Source: Roseomonas sp. (GTDB taxonomy: Bacteria; Pseudomonadota; Alphaproteobacteria; Acetobacterales; Acetobacteraceae). From it: DNA of 8,393 nt. Made by a program: the position numbers and the translations under genes. Where the stretch lies: positions 1 through 8,393 of the forward strand of contig JADCFR010000047.1 in NCBI GenBank assembly GCA_020249415.1. Reading direction: 5' to 3'. The notes beneath the pieces are model-generated. The model ran no database searches, was not told the origin of the DNA, and worked only from the letters and a program-made list of their open reading frames with translations. This document shows, in pieces, positions 1 to 5,333 of this stretch; the stretch's first letter is position 1, and each line of letters starts with the position of its first letter.

Positions 1-441
1 ATGGCGGGGCTGGATGGCGGGCGCTTGAATATCGCGGCCTGTTCTTTGGGGGGTGCGGAAGCCGCCTTGGATATCGCGCTGCGCTACACCCAGGAACGCT
101 GCGCCTTTGGCAAGGCAATCAGCGATTTCCAGAATACGCAATTCAAGCTTGCCGATATGCGCATTGAATTGGAAGCGGCGCGCGCGCTGTTATGGCGCGC
201 CTGCGCCAAGCTTGATGCCAAGGCACCCGATGCCGGCATGTATTGCGCCATGGCCAAGCGTTTCGTGACGGATACCGCATCGCGCGTCGCCGATGATGCG
301 CTGCAATTGCTGGGTGGTTATGGCTATCTCGCGGAATATGGCATTGAGAAGATCGTGCGTGACCTTCGCGTGCATCGCATTCTGGAAGGCACGAATGAGA
401 TCATGCGGCTGATTGTGGCGCGGAAGATGTTGGCGGAGTAA
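1..441 (+). CDS. Acyl-CoA dehydrogenase, C-terminal part (isobutyryl-CoA dehydrogenase/ACAD8-like), 5' end outside window
   Basis: C-terminal 146 residues of a flavin-dependent acyl-CoA dehydrogenase, which introduces the alpha-beta double bond into an acyl-CoA and passes electrons to electron-transfer flavoprotein. What is present is the C-terminal helical domain. It opens with GLDGGRLNIAACSLGGA (3-19), then FGKAISDFQNTQFKLADM (36-53), LQLLGGYGYL (101-110) and RILEGTNEIMR (126-136). Glu129 in LEGTNE sits where MCAD-type enzymes carry the catalytic base. The wording of the GGR-NIA-CSLG and LEGTNEIMR blocks resembles ACAD8-type isobutyryl-CoA dehydrogenase (valine breakdown) more than MCAD; that substrate call comes from remembered family sequence. 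The ATG at base 1 aligns to an internal Met-like position of a protein normally about 380 residues long, so it is almost surely not the start. The stop TAA lies 5 nt from the end of the convergent glycosyltransferase gene. Confidence 0.9.
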   Translation: MAGLDGGRLNIAACSLGGAEAALDIALRYTQERCAFGKAISDFQNTQFKLADMRIELEAARALLWRACAKLDAKAPDAGMYCAMAKRFVTDTASRVADDALQLLGGYGYLAEYGIEKIVRDLRVHRILEGTNEIMRLIVARKMLAE

Positions 442-446
442 CGCGA

Positions 447-1298
447 TCACGCGCGCTTACCACGCAGCCAAGCGAGCGTCCCGCCTAGCCCTGCAAGGTC
501 GGCGCGCAGTTTTTCAAAGCGCAGCGTCACCCCATGGCCCAAAGCCTTGGACGCATGGTCCCAAACCCGCGCCCAGGCTTCGCGTCGCGCCGCCAAGTCA
601 CCCCGCATGAGTGCCATGTAATGCAAGCGGCTCCAGGCCATGTGCCGCGCCTTGAAGGCCGAAACTGCGCGCGATGGCGCGGAAGACCCGCCGCCCGCGT
701 GATGCATCACCGCCTCCGGCACCAACACCAGGCTGCGCCCTTTCGCGCGCGCGGCGGCGCAGATCGCGTCATCCTCATAGAACAGGAAGAAGGCTTCATC
801 GAAGCGCAGCCCCTCGGACGCGCGCAGCAATAGGCAAGCGCCGGAGAGGAATTCTGCGCAAAGCGGCCCTTCCGGCCAGGGCTCGGCATCACGTTTGCGT
901 GCAAGCTTGCGGCGATGCTGTTGTTCCAAATCCCAGGACCTGACGCGCGCGCCGGTTTCATCGCAAAGCATGGGTGCCAGAATGGCCGCATCGGGAAAAG
1001 CATCGGCGGCGGCCACCAGCCGCGCAATCGCTGCCCCATCCAAGCGCGTATCGGGGTTGGCAAGCAGCACGAATTCCGTTGCTGCCGCATCCATCCCGAT
1101 ATTGCAGCCCGCACCAAAACCAAGATTGGCGCCATTGCGGATAACGCGCGCGCCGGCGGCTTCTGCCACTGCCGCGCTGTCATCGGCGCTGGCATTATCC
1201 ACCACAATCACGCCAAGCCCTGGCGGCACTGAAGCCAGCAGCCCGCGCAAGGCGTCCGCGCTGTTATAGGCAACGCTGACGAGGCAAACCCGCGCCAA
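447..1298 (-). CDS. Glycosyltransferase family 2 (rhamnosyltransferase-like)
   Basis: Inverting GT-A glycosyltransferase of 283 residues, expected in the cytoplasm or at the inner face of the membrane, transferring a sugar from a nucleotide donor to a glycan or lipid-linked acceptor. Visible motifs: VSVAYNS (7-13), VVDNAS (32-37, Asp34 for the nucleotide), NLGFGAGCNIG (58-68), LLANPDTRL (78-86, with NPD in the DxD place), EFLSGACLLLR (149-159) and FFLFYEDDAIC (170-180, acidic catalytic region), followed by HHAGGGSS (199-206). This set is typical of WbbL-like rhamnosyltransferases, but the donor cannot be read from the sequence. There is no membrane helix. The reading frame appears to begin at TTG (1298-1296), 14 nt after the aminotransferase stop; no ATG or GTG fits before the first beta strand and the ribosome-binding site is weak, so coupling to the upstream gene is likely. 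It is the last gene of the sugar cassette. Confidence 0.9.
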   Translation of the reverse strand: MARVCLVSVAYNSADALRGLLASVPPGLGVIVVDNASADDSAAVAEAAGARVIRNGANLGFGAGCNIGMDAAATEFVLLANPDTRLDGAAIARLVAAADAFPDAAILAPMLCDETGARVRSWDLEQQHRRKLARKRDAEPWPEGPLCAEFLSGACLLLRASEGLRFDEAFFLFYEDDAICAAARAKGRSLVLVPEAVMHHAGGGSSAPSRAVSAFKARHMAWSRLHYMALMRGDLAARREAWARVWDHASKALGHGVTLRFEKLRADLAGLGGTLAWLRGKRA

Positions 1299-1312
1299 GG
1301 CTTTTGCGATAT

Positions 1313-2452
1313 TCAGCCCTGCAAGCTCCGCAGCCCAGCACAGATGCGTTCCACCTGCGCATCGGTCAGCTCAGGATACATGGGCAGGCTCATCACCTCC
1401 CGCGCGGCATCGGCGGTCTCGGCACATGCCGCCGGCCCAAGCGGCACGCGGCCCTGATAGGCCGGCTGCAAATGCACCGGCACCGGGTAGTGGATGCCCG
1501 TGCCAATGCCCTGTTCCTTAAGCTTCGCCTGCACCGCGGCACGATCCGGCACGCGCAGCACATATTGATGAAAGACATGCTCGGCCCCCGCACGGCGCTG
1601 CGGCGGTGCGTAAGGCCCACCGGCCAGCGCGGCATCATAGGCGGCCGCAATCGCACGACGGCGTTCATTGCCGGCATCAAGCGCGGTCAATTTTACCCGA
1701 AGTATCGCCGCCTGCACCTCATCCAGCCGCGAATTCACGCCGACCATGTCGCTGATATAGCGTTCCTTCCAGCCATATTGCCGAATGGCCGCGATGCGAT
1801 CCGCCAATTCCTCATCATCGGTGGCCAGCACACCGCCATCACCCAAAGCACCAAGGTTTTTGGTGGGATACAGGCTGAAGGCGGATGCGGTGCCAAGCGT
1901 GCCAAGCTTGGCGCCATGCAGCGTTGCGCCATGGCATTGCGCGCAATCCTCGATCAAGGCGATCCCCGCCGCGCGCGTCGCTTCCAGCATCGGTTCCAGA
2001 TCACACGCCTGGCCATAGATATGCACCGGGATCACGGCGCGCAAAGGCGGCAGGCCGGGCGGCGGATGATCCAGCACGCTCAACAGCTCATCGGGATCCA
2101 TGGTGTAGGTATCGGGGTCAATATCCAGCAGCAGTGGCGTCGCGCCGACCATTTCAATCGCGGAGACGGTGGCAACCGCGGTGTGGGAAACAGTGGCCAC
2201 ACTCATGCCCGGCCCAATGCCAAGCCCGCGCAGGATCAAGGCCAGCGCATCCGTGCCATTGGCGCAACCAATCGCGCGGCGGGTGCCAAGCCAGGCAGCG
2301 TATTCTTCCTCAAACGCCGCGCCTTCCTTGCCCAGGATATACCAGCCGCTGGCAAGGGCGCGCGCGACTGCGGCATCAATCTCGGCCTTCTGGGCGCGAT
2401 AGCCGGCACCGGGATCGGCCTGCGGGATCATGGTGATGACGGGCGCATTCAT
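1313..2452 (-). CDS. DegT/DnrJ/EryC1/StrS family PLP-dependent sugar aminotransferase
   Basis: Aminotransferase of 379 residues that converts a keto group on a nucleotide-linked sugar to an amine, normally with glutamate as donor, in the cytoplasm. Motifs: SGWYILG (35-41), CANGTDAL (63-70), IEDCAQCHGA (167-176, Asp169 for the PLP ring nitrogen), FSLYPTKNLGALGDGG (192-207, Lys198 as the Schiff-base lysine), QYGWKERY (225-232), NSRLDEVQAAIL (240-251) and GIHYPVPVH (319-327). Length is usual for the family. The QYGWKERY and NSRLDE wording is closest in memory to 3-aminotransferases acting on dTDP-3-keto-6-deoxyhexoses (QdtB/FdtB/DesV type), so a 3-amino sugar is the best guess, not proven. I chose ATG 2452, leaving a 22-nt gap after the epimerase gene. 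The frame is open to 2512, but that start would add 20 non-conserved residues and overlap the upstream gene. Confidence 0.93.
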   Translation of the reverse strand: MNAPVITMIPQADPGAGYRAQKAEIDAAVARALASGWYILGKEGAAFEEEYAAWLGTRRAIGCANGTDALALILRGLGIGPGMSVATVSHTAVATVSAIEMVGATPLLLDIDPDTYTMDPDELLSVLDHPPPGLPPLRAVIPVHIYGQACDLEPMLEATRAAGIALIEDCAQCHGATLHGAKLGTLGTASAFSLYPTKNLGALGDGGVLATDDEELADRIAAIRQYGWKERYISDMVGVNSRLDEVQAAILRVKLTALDAGNERRRAIAAAYDAALAGGPYAPPQRRAGAEHVFHQYVLRVPDRAAVQAKLKEQGIGTGIHYPVPVHLQPAYQGRVPLGPAACAETADAAREVMSLPMYPELTDAQVERICAGLRSLQG

Positions 2453-2474
2453 GTCGCGTTCTTTCGTTTCAGGG

Positions 2475-3467
2475 TCACAAATAGTCAGCAAGACGCTGGC
2501 GATACCAATCAAGGGAAAGCTTCAGCCCTTTGTCGAGGTCAATCTCCGGCGCCCAGCCGCTTGCCTTGCGGAAGGCGCGATCATCCGCAGCGTAGGAGCC
2601 GATATCAATCGGCGCCCGATCCGCGGGAAATTCGCGCAATTCATAGCTTCCCTGCCCGCCATTGGCGGCGATCAGCTTGGCGGCCAGATCCAGCAATGAA
2701 ATGGGCGGGCTGCCGCCGATATTGAAGACCTGGCCAGCAACATCGGGCTTGCCCGATTGTTCGGCGGCGATCAGAAAGGCGCTGGTGACATCATCCACAT
2801 AGGTCAGGTCACGCAGCTGCGCGCCGCCCCAGACTTCGAAAGCCTCATTTTCCAATACGCGGCGGATCCAAATGCCCAAAAAGGTCTGGCGCGCATCCCT
2901 GATCCGCAGTCTTGGCCCGTAGCAATTGGTCAAGCGTAGCGACACCACCGGGCGATGCAGTACGCGGTTTTCCAAGAGCCAATATTGCTCACCCGCCCAT
3001 TTGGACACGCCATTGGCATCGGGCGGGTTCACCGGATGAAGCTCATCCACAGGCAGGCTGCGCGGCCGGCCATAGAATTGCCGGGTCGAGGCATGCACCA
3101 CGATGGCTTTTGGTGCGGCTTCACGCATCACACCAATCAGGCGCACCTGTGCGACCGCATTGATGGCGATATCGGCCACGGGGTCCTTCTGCCCGCCCAT
3201 ATGGCTGGTTTGCGCCGCCATATTGAACAGCACATCAATGCCTTCACAAAGCGAATGCAATTCCGTGTCGCGAATATCCCCGCGCACCAGCAAAACACCC
3301 GCCCCTTCCAGATTGCGTGCCGAAGCCCCGCCATCCGGCATCATGGCATCGAGCGCGGTGACGCGCGCCCCCATCGCGGCCAAGGCGTGGCAGAGATTGG
3401 ACCCCAGGAAGCCCGCCCCCCCGGTCACCCGAACTCGTTTTCCCTGCCAATAGGCTGGCGTTACCAT
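2475..3467 (-). CDS. NAD(P)-dependent sugar epimerase/dehydratase family protein (extended SDR) with Asn in place of catalytic Tyr
   Basis: Extended short-chain dehydrogenase/reductase fold, 330 residues from ATG 3467, of the class that oxidises and rearranges nucleotide sugars in the cytoplasm. Rossmann glycine motif TGGAGFLGS (15-23), Asp40 at the end of beta 2 (suggests NAD), GDIRD (63-67), NMAAQTSHMG (82-91), VVHASTRQFYG (123-133), then DANGVSKWAGEQY (150-162), RLTNCYGPR (178-186), DARQTFLGIWIR (191-202) and LRDLTYVDD (218-226). The catalytic motif in this superfamily is Tyr-x-x-x-Lys. Here Lys156 is present but position 152 is Asn (codon AAT, bases 3014-3012). I recall other extended SDRs with a similar DVNGxNKxAGE block, so this may be a subfamily trait and not damage. 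Start: an AGGA sequence 9 nt before ATG 3467 supports it over the GTG at 3473, which would sit only 3 nt from AGGA. First gene of the sugar cassette. Confidence 0.88.
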   Translation of the reverse strand: MVTPAYWQGKRVRVTGGAGFLGSNLCHALAAMGARVTALDAMMPDGGASARNLEGAGVLLVRGDIRDTELHSLCEGIDVLFNMAAQTSHMGGQKDPVADIAINAVAQVRLIGVMREAAPKAIVVHASTRQFYGRPRSLPVDELHPVNPPDANGVSKWAGEQYWLLENRVLHRPVVSLRLTNCYGPRLRIRDARQTFLGIWIRRVLENEAFEVWGGAQLRDLTYVDDVTSAFLIAAEQSGKPDVAGQVFNIGGSPPISLLDLAAKLIAANGGQGSYELREFPADRAPIDIGSYAADDRAFRKASGWAPEIDLDKGLKLSLDWYRQRLADYL

Positions 3468-3472
3468 GCACA

Positions 3473-3480
3473 CTTATCCT
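3473..3480 (-). promoter_or_regulatory. Ribosome-binding site of the epimerase gene (decides the start)
   Basis: On the minus strand this reads AGGATAAG. The AGGA core ends 9 nt before ATG 3467 and only 3 nt before GTG 3473, so the ATG is preferred. Confidence 0.6.
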
Positions 3481-3497
3481 GAAATCATTGGTTGGAT

Positions 3498-3503
3498 AGC
3501 ATA
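3498..3503 (-). promoter_or_regulatory. Possible -10 element of the sugar cassette
   Basis: Minus-strand TATGCT, four of six matches to the sigma70 -10 consensus, in a locally AT-richer stretch. Transcription would start near 3491 and give a 5' leader of about 24 nt. No convincing -35 lies 16-18 nt upstream, so this is tentative. Confidence 0.3.
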
Positions 3504-3530
3504 CCCCAATTGCGGCGGAATCGCGCCTGT

Positions 3531-3566
3531 CGCGTGGCGGATTTGCATCCGCTCATCCGCCACGCG
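3531..3566. repeat. Perfect 12-bp inverted repeat with an alternative inner hairpin
   Basis: Arms CGCGTGGCGGAT (3531-3542) and ATCCGCCACGCG (3555-3566) are exact reverse complements around a 12-nt loop. A second, mutually exclusive hairpin forms from GCGGAT (3537-3542) and ATCCGC (3547-3552) around TTGC, because ATCCGC occurs twice (3547-3552 and 3555-3560). No T-run follows directly on either strand, so it is not a classical intrinsic terminator. It lies upstream of the putative sugar-cassette promoter and downstream of the channel gene. It could be an operator, a REP-like element, a rho-linked or processing structure, or part of the channel transcript's 3' end. Confidence 0.7.
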
Positions 3567-3585
3567 CCAGCTTCTCTGTTTTGTC

Positions 3586-3628
3586 GCATTTTCCGAGCCG
3601 CCAAGTGTGCCACTTGGCTTGAAAATGC
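3586..3628. repeat. Nested inverted repeat abutting the channel-gene stop codon
   Basis: Outer arms GCATTTTC (3586-3593) and GAAAATGC (3621-3628) enclose inner arms GCCAAGTG (3600-3607) and CACTTGGC (3611-3618) with loop TGC. Both arm pairs are perfect 8-bp matches, separated by an asymmetric internal loop (6 nt and 2 nt). It begins at the base next to the channel gene's stop codon (3631-3629), so in that mRNA it would be a long stem right after translation ends. That position suggests a 3'-end structure for termination or protection from exonucleases. It lacks the hairpin-then-U-run order of an intrinsic terminator. Confidence 0.7.
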
Positions 3629-4585
3629 CTAATGGCCGGCGGATCGGGGGCGTTTTTCCTCGCCTTCCGTCATTTGCACGCGGCGGCTGCGCATGATCTC
3701 GGCAAAGCCAAATAGCAGCAGGATCTGCCCCGCCAGCACCTGCACCCCGGTCAGCAACCGGATGCCATCATCATGCGGCGTCAGATCGCCAAAGCCCACC
3801 GTCGCCTGCGTCACCAGGCTGAAATAGAGCGCATCGGGAAAGCTGAGCCTAATCGGGCCCCCTGGTCCATGAAAGAGCGGCAAGCGCGAAGCCCCATCGG
3901 CGATACGATAGAAACAGGCGAAGGCGATCACCAGAAGGCTGTAAAGGGTCAGGAAGGCCATCACCGGCACGGTGATGCGGCGCAGCCTTTGCGCCAATTC
4001 CTCGGTAATCAGCGTCAGATCGCTCAGCAGCAGCACGACGGGGCGGACGGAGGCCGCGACAATCACGGCAATGGCAAGCATGGCGGCGACCAGCGCCAGC
4101 CCCTGATCAAAAGGCGGCAGGCGATTGAGCGGCAGGGAAAGGCTGAAAGCCCCCACCACCCAAACCGGGATCAGCCAGCGCGCCATGCGCGGCAAATGGC
4201 CGTGATCGAAAGGGGCATCGGCCTGGGCGGCCCGGCGCAGGCTGTCCCGGCGCCACCAGACCGAGCCCAGAAAAGCCAGCACCGGCAGCATAAAGGCGAT
4301 GGTATAGGGAAGGGCGGCAGCCTCGGGGAAGCCGGCGCGGCCAATCACCACGAAAAGGCAGGCATAAACCGCGAGCCCGGCACTGGCACCGAAGCCGAAA
4401 TGCAAGCCCTGTGGAAACAGCAGCTGAAAGAAGCCAATGGCAAGGGCAGCCATGGCAATGAGCAGCAAAGGCAGAAGCGCCCCCTCATCCGCAAGCCCGC
4501 CCGCCACCAGAAGGCCAAAGCCAAGGGTCAGGGCGGTCGCGCGCAGCCAGGATCGCGGGCCGCGCGGGGCAGGGGGCGCTCTCAC
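3629..4585 (-). CDS. Multi-pass membrane protein with potassium-channel pore (ion channel 2TM family)
   Basis: Inner-membrane protein of 318 residues whose C-terminal part is a K+ channel pore module: a membrane helix (about 205-228), a pore helix (about 250-261), the selectivity filter TVGFGD (262-267) and a final helix (about 276-297). Ahead of it are further hydrophobic segments at roughly 13-31, 36-57, 66-82, 90-110, 136-152 and 162-188, so the total is about eight membrane passes, more than a plain 2TM channel. No regular Arg-every-third-residue voltage sensor and no C-terminal RCK/TrkA domain is visible; the tail after the last helix is about 20 charged residues. Function inferred: passive K+ or other cation flow. 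The start is GTG 4585, overlapping the RidA-family stop as GTGA, which indicates translational coupling. A long hairpin follows the TAG stop. Confidence 0.82.
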   Translation of the reverse strand: MRAPPAPRGPRSWLRATALTLGFGLLVAGGLADEGALLPLLLIAMAALAIGFFQLLFPQGLHFGFGASAGLAVYACLFVVIGRAGFPEAAALPYTIAFMLPVLAFLGSVWWRRDSLRRAAQADAPFDHGHLPRMARWLIPVWVVGAFSLSLPLNRLPPFDQGLALVAAMLAIAVIVAASVRPVVLLLSDLTLITEELAQRLRRITVPVMAFLTLYSLLVIAFACFYRIADGASRLPLFHGPGGPIRLSFPDALYFSLVTQATVGFGDLTPHDDGIRLLTGVQVLAGQILLLFGFAEIMRSRRVQMTEGEEKRPRSAGH

Positions 4586-4932
4586 GGCGCCAATGCGACC
4601 CCGGTGATTTCCACCCTCCAGGCCGGGTCCACCAAAGCGGCCTCAATTGTCATGCGGGCGGGCTTATGGGCCGGGTCCAGCCAGCGATCCCAGGCGCGGT
4701 TCATGGCCGGCGCATCGCGGATATCGACCAGGATGATGGTGACCGAAAGCAAGGCACGCTTATCGGTGCCCGCTTCGTCCAGCAGCGCGTCAATCTGCGC
4801 CAGGATATCCTCGGTCTGGCCTTCGGTATCCAGGCTCGTGTCATCGGCGACCTGGCCGGCGAGCCAGATCAGCCCGCCACCGATCACGGCACCCGAGAGA
4901 CGCCCTTCGGGAGCAAGACGGATAATGGGCAT
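4582..4932 (-). CDS. RidA/YjgF/YER057c family protein (enamine/imine deaminase-like)
   Basis: Cytoplasmic protein of 116 residues, slightly shorter than E. coli RidA (128). RidA speeds hydrolysis of reactive enamine/imine intermediates released by PLP enzymes, giving a keto acid and ammonia. Matching features: the strand block GGLIWLAGQVADD (19-31), helix QIDALLDEAGTDK (46-58), VTIILVDIRD (64-73), MNRAWDRWLD (77-86) and PARMTIEAALVD (91-102). Arg93 and Glu108 lie 15 residues apart, the same spacing as Arg105 and Glu120 of E. coli RidA, so the active-site arginine appears kept. It belongs to a divergent Rid branch, so the substrate is open. Start ATG 4932 has AGGA (4946-4943) 10 nt before it. 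It is the first gene of a two-gene operon with the channel. Confidence 0.9.
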   Translation of the reverse strand: MPIIRLAPEGRLSGAVIGGGLIWLAGQVADDTSLDTEGQTEDILAQIDALLDEAGTDKRALLSVTIILVDIRDAPAMNRAWDRWLDPAHKPARMTIEAALVDPAWRVEITGVALAP

Positions 4933-4994
4933 ATGGGCGCTTTCCTTTCGATCAAGCCTTGGGCGGTGAAGCTATCGCCTTGGGGCGGCCTTCG

Positions 4995-5000
4995 AGTATA
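4995..5000 (-). promoter_or_regulatory. Likely -10 element of the RidA-channel operon
   Basis: Minus-strand TATACT matches five of six bases of TATAAT, with AT-rich DNA upstream. The transcript would start near 4988, giving a leader of about 55 nt to ATG 4932. No good -35 hexamer is seen at 16-18 nt, as is common in alphaproteobacteria. The opposite strand offers TATAGT at 4997-5002, so plus-strand transcription from the same spot is also possible. Confidence 0.45.
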
Positions 5001-5314
5001 GTCTAGAAGGGATTTTCGGGCACGGAAATGACGGGCGGAGAAGCGCTGGGGGCGCATACCAAGAACAAAACAAATACAAGGAATGTGAGCACTTGAAAAT
5101 ACATCTTATGGTTGTAATTTTCTGTCTTAGACTCCAAATTTTCACAGAATTTCAAGCATGAGTCTATAGAATCAGTTACTTGGCGCTTTTGAAGTTAAAA
5201 ATTAAGAAACGCGTCTTAAGTGGCAATTTGACTCGAAGTTTTGGCGTTTTTACCACCAAATTTCGCTTGCCTTGGTCGAGCCGATTCATATTTACTTAAC
5301 TATAGGTTGTATTT

Positions 5315-5322
5315 AGGAGAGG
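5315..5322 (+). promoter_or_regulatory. Ribosome-binding site of the unknown 215-residue gene
   Basis: AGGAGAGG, a strong Shine-Dalgarno sequence, ends 11 nt before ATG 5334. It fixes this ATG as the start, even though the frame is open upstream to a TTG at 5241. Confidence 0.7.
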
Positions 5323-5333
5323 TAATTCGTGTT

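Larger units (their letters stand above)
4933..5333. other. Non-coding region, AT-rich from about 5050, between RidA operon and unknown gene
   Basis: About 400 bases with no supported gene. By direct count, 5101-5340 holds 87 G+C of 240 (36%), against 45 of 60 (75%) at 5401-5460. It contains the RidA -10 at its left end and the ribosome-binding site of the unknown gene at its right end. A weak stem GAAAATAC (5095-5102) with GTAATTTTC (5114-5122, one bulged base), and loosely similar TGGCGCTTTT (5181-5190) and TGGCGTTTTT (5242-5251), are visible but may be chance. A 22-codon reading frame from 5028 to 5096 has no convincing ribosome-binding site. The region most likely holds divergent promoters and regulator or xenogeneic-silencer sites. 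Confidence 0.6.

Noticed and set aside
442..453. CGCG-ATCA-CGCG mini palindrome between the convergent dehydrogenase and glycosyltransferase genes
   Set aside because: Only a 4-bp stem in GC-rich DNA; expected by chance.
2453..2512. Upstream start for the aminotransferase
   Set aside because: It would overlap the epimerase gene by 38 bases and add residues not seen in the family.
1304..2725. Long plus-strand open frame of 473 codons
   Set aside because: Antisense to the DegT aminotransferase and epimerase genes, which have full motif sets. High-GC codon use leaves antisense frames open; the translation is Arg/His/Gln-rich with no recognisable domain.
3531..3628. Rho-independent terminator
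   Set aside because: Neither hairpin is directly followed by a T-run on either strand.
3773..4969. Plus-strand open frame of 398 codons
   Set aside because: Antisense to the channel and RidA genes; its product is low-complexity, rich in Gln, Arg and Gly.
5241..5333. N-terminal extension of the unknown gene from a TTG codon
   Set aside because: It lies in the AT-rich region with no ribosome-binding site, and AGGAGAGG just before ATG 5334 marks a later start.
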